Assembly: GCA_021800805.1 (NCBI GenBank)
Contig: JAJYYR010000047.1
Location: forward strand, 1 to 6,405
Length of the DNA: 6,405 nucleotides
DNA from: a bacterium
GTDB taxonomy: Bacteria > SZUA-79 > Acidulodesulfobacterales > Acidulodesulfobacteraceae
Direction of reading: 5' to 3'
Position numbers and translations under genes: made by a program. The notes under the pieces were generated by a model. That model saw nothing but the letters and a program-made list of their open reading frames with translations. It was not told the origin of the DNA and made no database searches. Positions 1 through 6,403 of the stretch are shown here, piece after piece; position 1 is the first letter of the stretch, and every line of letters starts with the position of its first letter.

Positions 1-1
1 G

Positions 2-1078
2 GAAATGTCTTTTGTAGAAACCGAAGACGTTATTTCGGTTACGGAAGAATTGTTTGCTTCTTTATTTAATAAACTCTTAGGCATAGAATTAGAAAGACCT
101 TTTAAGGTATTGGACTACGACGAAGCGATGGATAAATACGGCAGCGATAAACCCGATACGAGATTTGGACTGATTATCAATAATTTAACCGATATTTTTG
201 CAGGCTCACAGTTAAACGTATTTAAAGATAATATCCAAAAAGGCGGCGTAGTTAAAGCTGTCTGTCTGCCCGACGGTTCTAATCTGCTTTCGAGAAAAGA
301 CATCGACGAACTTTTAAATACGGTGAAAGATTTCGGAGCAAAAGGCCTTGCATGGACTAAAGTGGGAGAAAACGGCATCCTCGAAGGCGGAATTTCAAAA
401 TTTATATCCGACGATGAAAGAAATAAAGCTCTTTCAAGGCTTGCGGCTAAAAACGGCGATATAATTTTCTACCAGTCAGATTCAAAAAAAATCGCTGAAA
501 ACGTCCTTGGAAGATTAAGGCTTCACCTTGCTAAAAAATACAATCTTATACAGGAAGGCAGACTCGATATTTTATGGGTCGTTAATTTTCCTTTATTTGA
601 ATATTCTGAGGAAGAAAAAAAGATCGTTGCCGTTCATCACCCGTTTACTTCTCCAGCAAAAAAAGATTTGGGCAGGCTCGAAAAGAACCCTCTTTCCGTT
701 AAATCCGACAGCTACGACCTCGTGCTTAACGGAGAAGAAATTGGCGGCGGCAGTATCAGAATACATGACTCTAAACTGCAGGGCAAAATTTTTGAAATTC
801 TTTCTATATCGCCGGAAGACGCAAAACTTAAATTCGGATTTCTTTTAGATGCACTCAGTTTCGGAGCGCCTCCCCACGGCGGCATAGCCTTCGGCGTGGA
901 TAGAATATTAATGCTGTTAAGAAATGAAAACTCTATAAGGGACGTAATAGCTTTTCCCAAAACTCAAAAAGCATACTGTCCGCTATCGGATGCACCTTCC
1001 TTCGTAAAAGACGTTCAGCTTAAAGAACTTGGGATAAAGTTGCGGGAAATGCCCGGTAAAAATATAAAATCCGAATAA
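2..1078 (+). CDS. aspS: Aspartyl-tRNA synthetase, C-terminal part (5' end outside the window)
   Basis: This class II synthetase attaches aspartate to tRNA(Asp) in the cytoplasm. About 358 residues are visible; bacterial AspRS is usually near 590, so the anticodon-binding domain and class II motifs 1 and 2 lie upstream. The reading frame is open to the left edge, and the first Met (base 5) falls inside the family's conserved E-MSFVE-ED block, so it is not the start. Numbering from that Met, YGSDKPDTRFG (45-55) leads into the GAD insertion (about 65-175), which marks the bacterial type. The catalytic core resumes at WVVNFPLFEY (191-200) and HHPFTSP (211-217). Motif 3 is GAPPHGG plus FGVDR (287-300), followed by AFPKTQKAYCPL. 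The gene looks intact and ordinary. Whether the enzyme also charges tRNA(Asn) cannot be judged, because the deciding residues are upstream. The exporter gene begins 18 nt after the stop. Confidence 0.97.
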   Translation, partial: EMSFVETEDVISVTEELFASLFNKLLGIELERPFKVLDYDEAMDKYGSDKPDTRFGLIINNLTDIFAGSQLNVFKDNIQKGGVVKAVCLPDGSNLLSRKDIDELLNTVKDFGAKGLAWTKVGENGILEGGISKFISDDERNKALSRLAAKNGDIIFYQSDSKKIAENVLGRLRLHLAKKYNLIQEGRLDILWVVNFPLFEYSEEEKKIVAVHHPFTSPAKKDLGRLEKNPLSVKSDSYDLVLNGEEIGGGSIRIHDSKLQGKIFEILSISPEDAKLKFGFLLDALSFGAPPHGGIAFGVDRILMLLRNENSIRDVIAFPKTQKAYCPLSDAPSFVKDVQLKELGIKLREMPGKNIKSE

Positions 1079-1081
1079 AAC

Positions 1082-1089
1082 GGGGGGGG
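1082..1089 (+). promoter_or_regulatory. G8 ribosome binding site for the exporter gene
   Basis: A run of eight G lies 7 nt before the TTG codon at 1097. It can pair with the anti-Shine-Dalgarno CCUCC through G-C pairs and one G-U pair. No ATG upstream of the first membrane segment is available in this frame, so this site decides the TTG start. A homopolymer of this length could vary by slippage, but that is inference. Confidence 0.6.
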
Positions 1090-1096
1090 TATTAAA

Positions 1097-2596
1097 TTGG
1101 AAAAAAAATCTGGGTTTCCTCATCCATACTTTGAATCTCATCCTAACTGGAAGTGGTTTATACTTACGACGGTTCTTGTCGGCGCGACTATGTCCGCTTT
1201 GGACGTCAGCATAGTTAACGTCGCAATGCCGACGATGCAGCATGGCTTTTCCGTTCCGATGTCCACGATAGAGTGGGTCGCAATGGCCTACATGTTGACT
1301 CTAACAGTTTTTTTGCCACTTTTCGGCAGGCTTGCCGATATGTTTGGAAGGACAAAGATGTATAATATCGGCTTTGTCGTGTTTACCGTGGGTTCCGCTT
1401 TGTGCGGATTGGCTCCTAACGCTGATTTCCTGATATTTTCCCGCGTGCTTCAGGCAGTAGGCGCAGGCTTGCTTCAAGCAAATTCAGTTGCCATAATCAC
1501 GCAGGCTTTTCCTTCGAACGAATTAGGAAAAGCTATAGGGCTTCAGGGTTCGATACAGGCTATAGCAATGTCCGTAGGTCCGTTCGTCGGGGGCATGCTT
1601 ATTGCCGCCGTAAACTGGCGGTTAATATTTTACGTCAATGTTCCGATAGGCATTATAGGCACTTTTATGGCACTGTTTATACTTCCGTCTAGTAAAGCCA
1701 AATTCGGCAAAGAAAAGGAAAAAATAGATTATTTGGGCATATCTTTTTTTGCGGCTGGACTGGCTTCTTTAGTCTTAGCCGTTAATCAGGGCGAAAAACT
1801 TGGGTGGAATTCCCCTGTAATACTTATTTATTTCCTTATTGCCGCAGTTTTGCTTCCGCTTTTTGTATATACCGAGCTTAAGGTTAAACACCCTATGATA
1901 GACCTTAAAATGTTTAAGAAATGGGGGTTTTCGGCAGGCAATACTACCGGTCTTTTATCTTATTACGTTCTGTTTGCCGTTTTATTCCTTATGCCTTTTT
2001 ACTTAGAAGAAGTACTGGGTTATAATGCGGCGGTAACGGGTTCTATTTTAACCCCCATACCGCTTTCTATGGCTATAATCGCCCCTTTTGCCGGAGCAAT
2101 CTCCGACAAATTAGGCTCCCGTATTATGACCACTGCAGGAATGTTTATTTGTGCGGTTTCGACACTGCTTTTAACGTTTTTAACCTCATCCGTAAACTTG
2201 TATCTTTTAATTTTTGAATTTATTATACTTGGGGTCGGAATGGGAATTTTTACGCCTCCGAACAACAGTGCGATAATGCTTTCGGCGCCGCCTGAAAGGC
2301 TTGGCGTTGCAGGCGGAATACTAAATATGATGAGGGCGCTCGGCCTTATTTTCGGCGTTGCAATATCCGGACTCATCTTTACGTATCTCAAACATGGATA
2401 CGAGCTGTCGCATACTGGTACCACGGTGCATTCCCGCATGCCCGAATCGGTTTACGTTTCCGCATTTATGCACGGATTTGCGGTCGTTATGATTTCGCTT
2501 GTAGCTATAAATATTTTCGCAACTATTATTTCCGTCGCTAAAAAGGATGTAAAACTTAAAAAAATAGAAGGTGCGGAACCTATCGATTTAATGTAG
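1097..2596 (+). CDS. DHA2-family (EmrB/QacA-type) MFS multidrug-type exporter, 14 TM
   Basis: This is a proton-driven inner-membrane exporter of the major facilitator superfamily; the substrate cannot be read from the sequence. Its 499 residues fit the 14-helix DHA2 branch. Motif D1 is ALDVSIVNVAMP (34-45) in the first helix. Motif A is GRLADMFGRTK (77-87) in the loop between helices 2 and 3. The motif B-like RVLQAVGAG (116-124) carries the helix-4 arginine, and a motif C region lies around GPFVGG (161-166), followed by NWRLIFYVNVPIG, which is typical of DHA2. A soluble N-terminus of about 18 residues precedes helix 1, and a short lysine-rich tail follows the last helix. The start is TTG, chosen because the next Met lies inside helix 1. 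The gene sits between aspS (18 nt) and the IorA-like gene (16 nt), which suggests cotranscription. No EmrA-type adaptor gene is in the window. By eye its base composition is clearly more GC-rich than the two genes after it. Confidence 0.93.
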   Translation: MEKKSGFPHPYFESHPNWKWFILTTVLVGATMSALDVSIVNVAMPTMQHGFSVPMSTIEWVAMAYMLTLTVFLPLFGRLADMFGRTKMYNIGFVVFTVGSALCGLAPNADFLIFSRVLQAVGAGLLQANSVAIITQAFPSNELGKAIGLQGSIQAIAMSVGPFVGGMLIAAVNWRLIFYVNVPIGIIGTFMALFILPSSKAKFGKEKEKIDYLGISFFAAGLASLVLAVNQGEKLGWNSPVILIYFLIAAVLLPLFVYTELKVKHPMIDLKMFKKWGFSAGNTTGLLSYYVLFAVLFLMPFYLEEVLGYNAAVTGSILTPIPLSMAIIAPFAGAISDKLGSRIMTTAGMFICAVSTLLLTFLTSSVNLYLLIFEFIILGVGMGIFTPPNNSAIMLSAPPERLGVAGGILNMMRALGLIFGVAISGLIFTYLKHGYELSHTGTTVHSRMPESVYVSAFMHGFAVVMISLVAINIFATIISVAKKDVKLKKIEGAEPIDLM

Positions 2597-2612
2597 TTAA
2601 TTCAGAAAAATT

Positions 2613-4373
2613 ATGGGAATTTTTAAGAGAAATAGAAATATTTTAACTGAAGGTAACGGTTATGAATTTACCTGCGGCATCGAATTTATTTTAAAAAGAG
2701 CGTTAAACAACGGGATTAATAACATATTCATCGACGGCAAACTAACGGAGAATCTCCCGGAAATAGACATAACGTCTTCTTTGAGAATTCAGCCCGATAC
2801 GGATTTTTTATGGACGGAAATTTATTCTCTTGCCATAACTAACAGAAGGGCTATGGCATTCGCTTTCGACCAGTCTTTTTTAAATTTTATAAATTTAGAA
2901 AAATATTTTATCGGCAATAAAAACTTAAACGGGGGCGTTGTCTTATTTCTTTTTAAAAAACAAGGCATCAAAAAATTTTCCTTTTCTTTTGAGAGTATTT
3001 TCCCCGCCTATAATTATTACAAGATATCGGAATTCGTAGATTATCTGCCTTATTACTTTGAACTTTCAGAGAAATTAAAATTACCGGTTCTTATTTATCT
3101 TAACGACTCGGTTATGAACGAATACGGCATCGACGAAAAAAAAGAATACACCGAGCGGACCGCGGCAAAACCCCATTTGTCTTTGTCTTTTGAAGACGAC
3201 GGCGAACAAGCGATTACTTACGACCTGAAAAAAAATATTCAATTTTTCAAAAATACGGGCGGGCATATTAAACTTTTCAAAGGAAAAACCGGGGTCAATC
3301 TTGTCTTGACCGATGCCGCATACTTCCATAGAATTATAGAAAATAATAATTTTTCGGAAAATTCGGATATTATCTTATTTAATCTCCTTAATCCGGTAGA
3401 TTCATCAGAGTTTCTTGAATTAATTAAATCCAATTGCGGCAGTTATTATAAAAATATATACATATTAGACGATAAAAATTTACTGCGGCAACAACTCGCC
3501 GACGTCTTAGAAAACAATAAACCGTCATTAAACTTCGAAAATTTAAAAATTATTGAATCCGCCAATAATGACGGCATCGAACTAGGATTTTGTACAGATG
3601 ATTTTAAAATAACAGAAATAAAATCTCCAAAATCTTTTTGCCCCGGATGTACTTTATTTACATTTCTACAAGCCCTCGAAAAAAAAATAGGGGTTTCCGA
3701 GGATTATGTATTAATAGGCGAAGAAGGCTGCTTTTCCCTTTTGAACTCAAGCCCGTTAAAATTTTCGTTTCAGAATATAATTATTGCGGAAAATCCTCTT
3801 TTTTTATCCTTCAATCTATGTTCTAAAGACCTGAATAAAACTTTTTATATTTTTATTTCTGCCCTCAAATTTTCCGAACAGATAGATAAATTTGTTAAAA
3901 TGAAGGGCGGATTAAATTTTAAAGGCAAAATCACGTTCGTCGTTTATGAATCGATTTTCGATTACGGCCATAATATGGAAAACTTAATTTCACATTCGCT
4001 ATTAAAATCTTTAAAAAAAATAGCGTTAAAAAAAAGAACCCGCTTGAAAGATTTAAGCATAATAAGCGATTTGCCTTTAATATTTATAGACAACGACTGC
4101 GATAATTTTGCCAAATCCGGACGAAATTTAAATTACTCCTCATTTTTATATATTAATAATTCTGCCTGCGATAAATTCGAGTGCAGGTTATGCTATCAAA
4201 AAACAAGATGTCCGGCAATTAAAATCGCAGGAAATAAAGATATTTTCATAGACGCGGAAGTATGTAATTTTTGCAAACTATGCATAGACATATGTCCTCA
4301 TAGCGCAATAAAATCAAAAAGAAGAAAAAAAATTAAATTAAAAAAATCTTTAGAAAGTAAAATTAATCTTTAA
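2613..4373 (+). CDS. Divergent IorA-like protein (indolepyruvate:ferredoxin oxidoreductase alpha type) with lost TPP motif and two ferredoxin-type clusters
   Basis: The 586 residues follow the IorA domain order at slightly below its usual length of about 600-640. Residues 11-175 resemble the N-terminal pyrimidine-binding domain: GNGYEFTCGI where IorA has GNEAIARG, GGVVLFLF (107-114) before the region where IorA has DDPG-SSQNEQD, and ELSEKLKLPVLI (150-161) like the LSE-PVI segment. Residues 185-315 fit the transketolase-C-like middle domain. CPGC (343-346) matches IorA CPGCPHR but lacks the His-Arg, and EEGCFSLL (370-377) matches DIGCYTLG. The GDSTF-type TPP/Mg site is replaced by ISALKF (415-420) and the partner DN by YE (445-446). 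The C-terminus keeps eight cysteines: C519, C524, C527, C533-P, then C551, C554, C557, C561-P, enough for two [4Fe-4S] clusters, followed by a lysine-rich tail. There is no signal peptide. Family placement is by motif order only. I infer that classical 2-oxoacid decarboxylation is unlikely; the real function is unknown. The ribosome site before the ATG (CAGAAAAA) is weak, which suggests coupling to the gene upstream. Confidence 0.72.
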   Translation: MGIFKRNRNILTEGNGYEFTCGIEFILKRALNNGINNIFIDGKLTENLPEIDITSSLRIQPDTDFLWTEIYSLAITNRRAMAFAFDQSFLNFINLEKYFIGNKNLNGGVVLFLFKKQGIKKFSFSFESIFPAYNYYKISEFVDYLPYYFELSEKLKLPVLIYLNDSVMNEYGIDEKKEYTERTAAKPHLSLSFEDDGEQAITYDLKKNIQFFKNTGGHIKLFKGKTGVNLVLTDAAYFHRIIENNNFSENSDIILFNLLNPVDSSEFLELIKSNCGSYYKNIYILDDKNLLRQQLADVLENNKPSLNFENLKIIESANNDGIELGFCTDDFKITEIKSPKSFCPGCTLFTFLQALEKKIGVSEDYVLIGEEGCFSLLNSSPLKFSFQNIIIAENPLFLSFNLCSKDLNKTFYIFISALKFSEQIDKFVKMKGGLNFKGKITFVVYESIFDYGHNMENLISHSLLKSLKKIALKKRTRLKDLSIISDLPLIFIDNDCDNFAKSGRNLNYSSFLYINNSACDKFECRLCYQKTRCPAIKIAGNKDIFIDAEVCNFCKLCIDICPHSAIKSKRRKKIKLKKSLESKINL

Positions 4374-4376
4374 AAA

Positions 4377-5006
4377 ATGGAAAATATAAATTACAATCTT
4401 ATATTAAACGGCGCCGATTTTAAAGAGATTAAATACTTAAGCAAATTTATCTACTTTTCTTTAAAAAGCGAAAATTTTAATGTTTCGCTTTTAATCAAAC
4501 CGGTATCCAATATATCTAATTACGCTCTCACATACGCGGTTATAAAAGTAGGAAAGTTTGAGTCTATAAGCTGTCTTCAAAACATAGACGCGGTCATCAG
4601 TTTAGATTACCAGTCGACATTGAACTATCTTCCTTTCATAAATAATAATACTCTGGTTTTATCCGATTATTCAGCATTTAACGTTTGCGATTACTGGCTA
4701 ACGGACAACGATGCGGTTTCTCACAAGCTAAACGAAAAGACGGGAAATATATATAAAATACCTGTTAAGAATATAATAGACATGGATGCTATGGGAAAAA
4801 ACAAGGTAAGCGCATATAATTCGCTTATAGGGGGTTTTATCGCAAAAAGCAATCTGCTGGACCTCGATTCCGTATGCAGGCAGACGGCTTTGTTTTCTAA
4901 AAACGATGCGGAAAAGAAAAATGCCATTAAGGCTATTTTAAAAGGATACGACTATGTCTTGGAAGGGGAATCGTCTTCTTTATCACAACCGCCGCATAAG
5001 CCGTAA
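4377..5006 (+). CDS. Divergent IorB-like protein (indolepyruvate:ferredoxin oxidoreductase beta/gamma-domain type)
   Basis: The 209 residues have the length and segment order of IorB, the pyruvate/ketoisovalerate oxidoreductase gamma-type domain (PF01558). NYNLILNGADFKEIKYLSKF (5-24) stands where IorB has its GVGGQG loop, but the glycines are gone. NISNYALTYAVIKVG (45-59) stands where IorB has SQRGGSV-HVRFG, with the QRGG lost. IDAVISLDYQSTLNYLPF (70-87) matches the aDvllalEp-EalRyl segment. YNSLIGGFIA (147-156) matches N-vmLGa, and NAIKAILKGYDYV (182-194) matches the final helix N-Af-Gy. The start is 3 nt after the IorA-like stop, with no clear ribosome site, which points to translational coupling and an alpha-beta complex. 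The last 13 or so residues, rich in Ser and Pro, go beyond the fold and overlap the opposite-strand regulator gene by 55 bp. It would be called hypothetical on its own; the assignment rests on both the segment pattern and the neighbour. Confidence 0.62.
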   Translation: MENINYNLILNGADFKEIKYLSKFIYFSLKSENFNVSLLIKPVSNISNYALTYAVIKVGKFESISCLQNIDAVISLDYQSTLNYLPFINNNTLVLSDYSAFNVCDYWLTDNDAVSHKLNEKTGNIYKIPVKNIIDMDAMGKNKVSAYNSLIGGFIAKSNLLDLDSVCRQTALFSKNDAEKKNAIKAILKGYDYVLEGESSSLSQPPHKP

Positions 5007-5419
5007 AATTCAACCCCGTAATTTCTTATCCGATAATTCTCGTCCAGCCTGTTCTTTATTTTAGTTTCAAAAAATCCCTTAAAATCAAAGTCGTCTATCT
5101 CGACGTCGATTATTTTTCCGCATTTTTCGCATATAGCGTGCCCATGCAGAGAGATATCCCCATCGTAATGGACAGAATCCTGCATAGTTTTGATTTCTTT
5201 AACTTCGTGCAGAGACGCAAGCATAGAAAGATTTTTATAAACGGTATTCAATGAAACCATCGGATATAATTCCTTAACTTTATTATATACTTCCGTAGCG
5301 GATGGATGGCTTTTAGATTCGGATATAATCTTAATAATTTCAAGCCTTTGCGGAGTAAGACTGTAACCCATTTTTTTTATTTTTAATAATATAGCATTTA
5401 ATCTAGGATTCGAATTCAT
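4952..5419 (-). CDS. perR: Fur-family transcriptional regulator, PerR type
   Basis: This cytoplasmic metal-dependent repressor is of the type that senses peroxide through iron-catalysed oxidation of metal-binding histidines. The 155 residues are close to the usual 140-150. The winged helix spans about 10-80: LTPQRLEII (21-29), SHPSATEVY (37-45) and the recognition helix SLNTVYKNLSML (56-67). All five regulatory metal ligands of Bacillus subtilis PerR (H37, D85, H91, H93, D104) have counterparts at H38, D86, H92, H94 and D105; the aspartate at the last position favours PerR over Fur or Zur. The structural zinc site is C97-x2-C100 and C142-x2-C145. The first Met is kept because a later start (M17) would remove the first helix. 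Ten residues after C145 look like a non-conserved tail. The gene lies 57 nt after the activase-type gene and converges with the IorB-like gene. Peroxide sensing itself is inferred from the ligand set. Confidence 0.92.
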   Translation of the reverse strand: MNSNPRLNAILLKIKKMGYSLTPQRLEIIKIISESKSHPSATEVYNKVKELYPMVSLNTVYKNLSMLASLHEVKEIKTMQDSVHYDGDISLHGHAICEKCGKIIDVEIDDFDFKGFFETKIKNRLDENYRIRNYGVEFYGLCGGCDKEDDSPSKT

Positions 5420-5432
5420 AAAAAATAATTAA

Positions 5433-5440
5433 CTCTCTCT
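5433..5440 (-). promoter_or_regulatory. Possible weak ribosome binding site for the PerR-type gene
   Basis: AGAGAGAG on the minus strand lies 13 nt before the ATG at 5419, which is longer than ideal spacing. No better purine-rich match is present in the leader. Confidence 0.3.
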
Positions 5441-5448
5441 ATATGATA

Positions 5449-5470
5449 TTTATTATTATATAATAATAAA
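5449..5470 (-). promoter_or_regulatory. Perfect 22-bp AT-only palindrome, candidate Fur-family operator
   Basis: The half-site TTTATTATTAT is followed directly by its exact reverse complement, with no spacer; the symmetry breaks just outside on both sides. It covers the promoter spacer and all but the edge of the -10 element of the PerR-type gene, the usual place for an autoregulatory operator. It does not match the B. subtilis PerR box (TTATAATNATTATAA) well, so which protein binds it is inference. An AT-only hairpin would be a poor terminator for the gene upstream. Confidence 0.5.
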
Positions 5471-5480
5471 AAAATGTCAA
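5452..5480 (-). promoter_or_regulatory. Sigma-70-type promoter of the PerR-type gene
   Basis: On the minus strand, TTGACA (5480-5475, perfect -35) is followed after 17 nt by AATAAT (5457-5452, five of six matches to TATAAT). Transcription would start near 5445, leaving a leader of about 25 nt. The -35 box contains the TGA stop of the gene upstream, so the promoter is packed into the end of that gene. A perfect TATAAT also occurs at 5460-5455, but with a spacer of only 14 nt. Confidence 0.6.
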
Positions 5481-6403
5481 ATATTTTCGGGCTTGAAATC
5501 CTTTATGCTGTCAAAGAAAGCCTCAAGTCTCGTTACGTAGCCCGCATCGGCATTATGTTCGTCTATTTCTATTTCAAGGTAGGGCTTATATTTCATATAG
5601 TCTGCAAAAAAAGTCTTAATGAACGAATCTGGGCCGCAGGCATAATTAGTAACATAAACGGCGTTAAGTTTAGGATTATCCATTATTATCTTTGCCGCGG
5701 ATAAAATTTTGTGCCCGGAATGCCAGAACATATTATCATGCTCTCCGTAAATAGAAACTTCGCCTATATCTAGAAAATCCATCGGAATAACGGTTACTCC
5801 CAAAGAAGATATTTTATTGGAAATAGCTAAATTAATCCCGTCGTCTTGTGTGTTATAAGGCCTGCCGATTAATACCGTAATATCCTCGTATTTTTCTATA
5901 ACCTCTCTTCCTTTCATTTTTAACGTTTCAAAAAAATATTTTTGTTTTTGAACAGCACAGCGGAAAGCGTTCACAATTTTCTTTTTCGATATGCCTAAAC
6001 CTTTTAAATTTCTGGCGATATTGTTTATCGTCTGGTCATAATCGGAACCGTCTTCAAACATTCTGATTTCAGGAGCAATAACCTTTATCTTATTAAATTC
6101 CAAAAGCGATTTTACTATGCTTGGAACGCCCTGAATATAAGGACATTGATATGTATTTTTCTGAAATTCGTGATTTTTTTCTCTATTTACGAGCGCGGGC
6201 AGGAAAATTGCGTCAACCTTCTTATCTATAAGATTTTTTACATGTCCGGCTACTACTTTTACCGGAAAACAGGTATCAGTTACGGAAAGCATATTGGACT
6301 CATTTATAATCTGCCTGTTAGTTTCGTCGGATAAAATAACGTTAAATCCGAGTTTCGTAAAAAATTCATTATAAAAAGGAAAAAGGTCGTATGTTTCTAA
6401 GCA
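5477..6403 (-). CDS. Acyl-CoA dehydratase activase-related protein (DUF2229 / 2-hydroxyglutaryl-CoA dehydratase D-component type), C-terminal part
   Basis: The frame is open to the right edge, so the 308 visible residues are the C-terminal part; the Met at 6292 is internal. Before it, 37 more in-frame residues include DLFPFYNEFFTKLGFNVILS, the usual opening of the DUF2229 domain (family pattern yPFw-tFF-eLGF-VvlS). Numbering from that Met, TCFPVKVVAGHV (7-18) and QCPYIQGVP (49-57) hold conserved cysteines, IGRPYN lies near 142-147, and near the end come NYACGPDSFIKTFF, IDEHNADAG and TRLEAFFDS. In this family, such a region is often fused behind one or two BcrAD/BadFG ATPase domains that drive ATP-dependent electron transfer to 2-hydroxyacyl-CoA or benzoyl-CoA type enzymes. 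No ATPase domain is in the window, so the full architecture and the partner dehydratase are unknown. The protein is cytoplasmic and points to anaerobic metabolism. Confidence 0.85.
   Translation of the reverse strand, partial: CLETYDLFPFYNEFFTKLGFNVILSDETNRQIINESNMLSVTDTCFPVKVVAGHVKNLIDKKVDAIFLPALVNREKNHEFQKNTYQCPYIQGVPSIVKSLLEFNKIKVIAPEIRMFEDGSDYDQTINNIARNLKGLGISKKKIVNAFRCAVQKQKYFFETLKMKGREVIEKYEDITVLIGRPYNTQDDGINLAISNKISSLGVTVIPMDFLDIGEVSIYGEHDNMFWHSGHKILSAAKIIMDNPKLNAVYVTNYACGPDSFIKTFFADYMKYKPYLEIEIDEHNADAGYVTRLEAFFDSIKDFKPENI

Noticed and set aside
2020..2439. Open frame of 139 codons on the minus strand inside the exporter gene
   Set aside because: It lies wholly antisense to a well-supported transporter, has no ribosome site or recognisable motif, and is explained as a codon-bias shadow.
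2613..4373. Calling the alpha-like gene a pseudogene of iorA
   Set aside because: The frame is intact over 586 codons, the eight cluster cysteines are kept and the domain order is preserved, which fits divergence better than decay.
4921..4945. Possible terminator hairpin (GCC-ATTAA-GGC next to a T-rich run on the minus strand) for the PerR-type gene
   Set aside because: The stem is only 3 bp and is followed by mismatches, and it lies inside the beta-like coding sequence; it is too weak to call.
5455..5460. Perfect TATAAT at the palindrome centre as the -10 box
   Set aside because: Its spacer to TTGACA is only 14 nt; AATAAT at 17 nt is the better pairing, although the two cannot be separated without mapping the transcript start.
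5449..5470. The palindrome as a rho-independent terminator for the activase-type gene
   Set aside because: The stem is entirely A/T, has no loop spacer and no T run directly after it on the minus strand, so a DNA-binding site is more likely.
5474..5704. Open frame on the plus strand opposite the activase-type gene
   Set aside because: It is antisense to a conserved coding region (CGPDSF and ADAG motifs) and shows no domain or ribosome site of its own.
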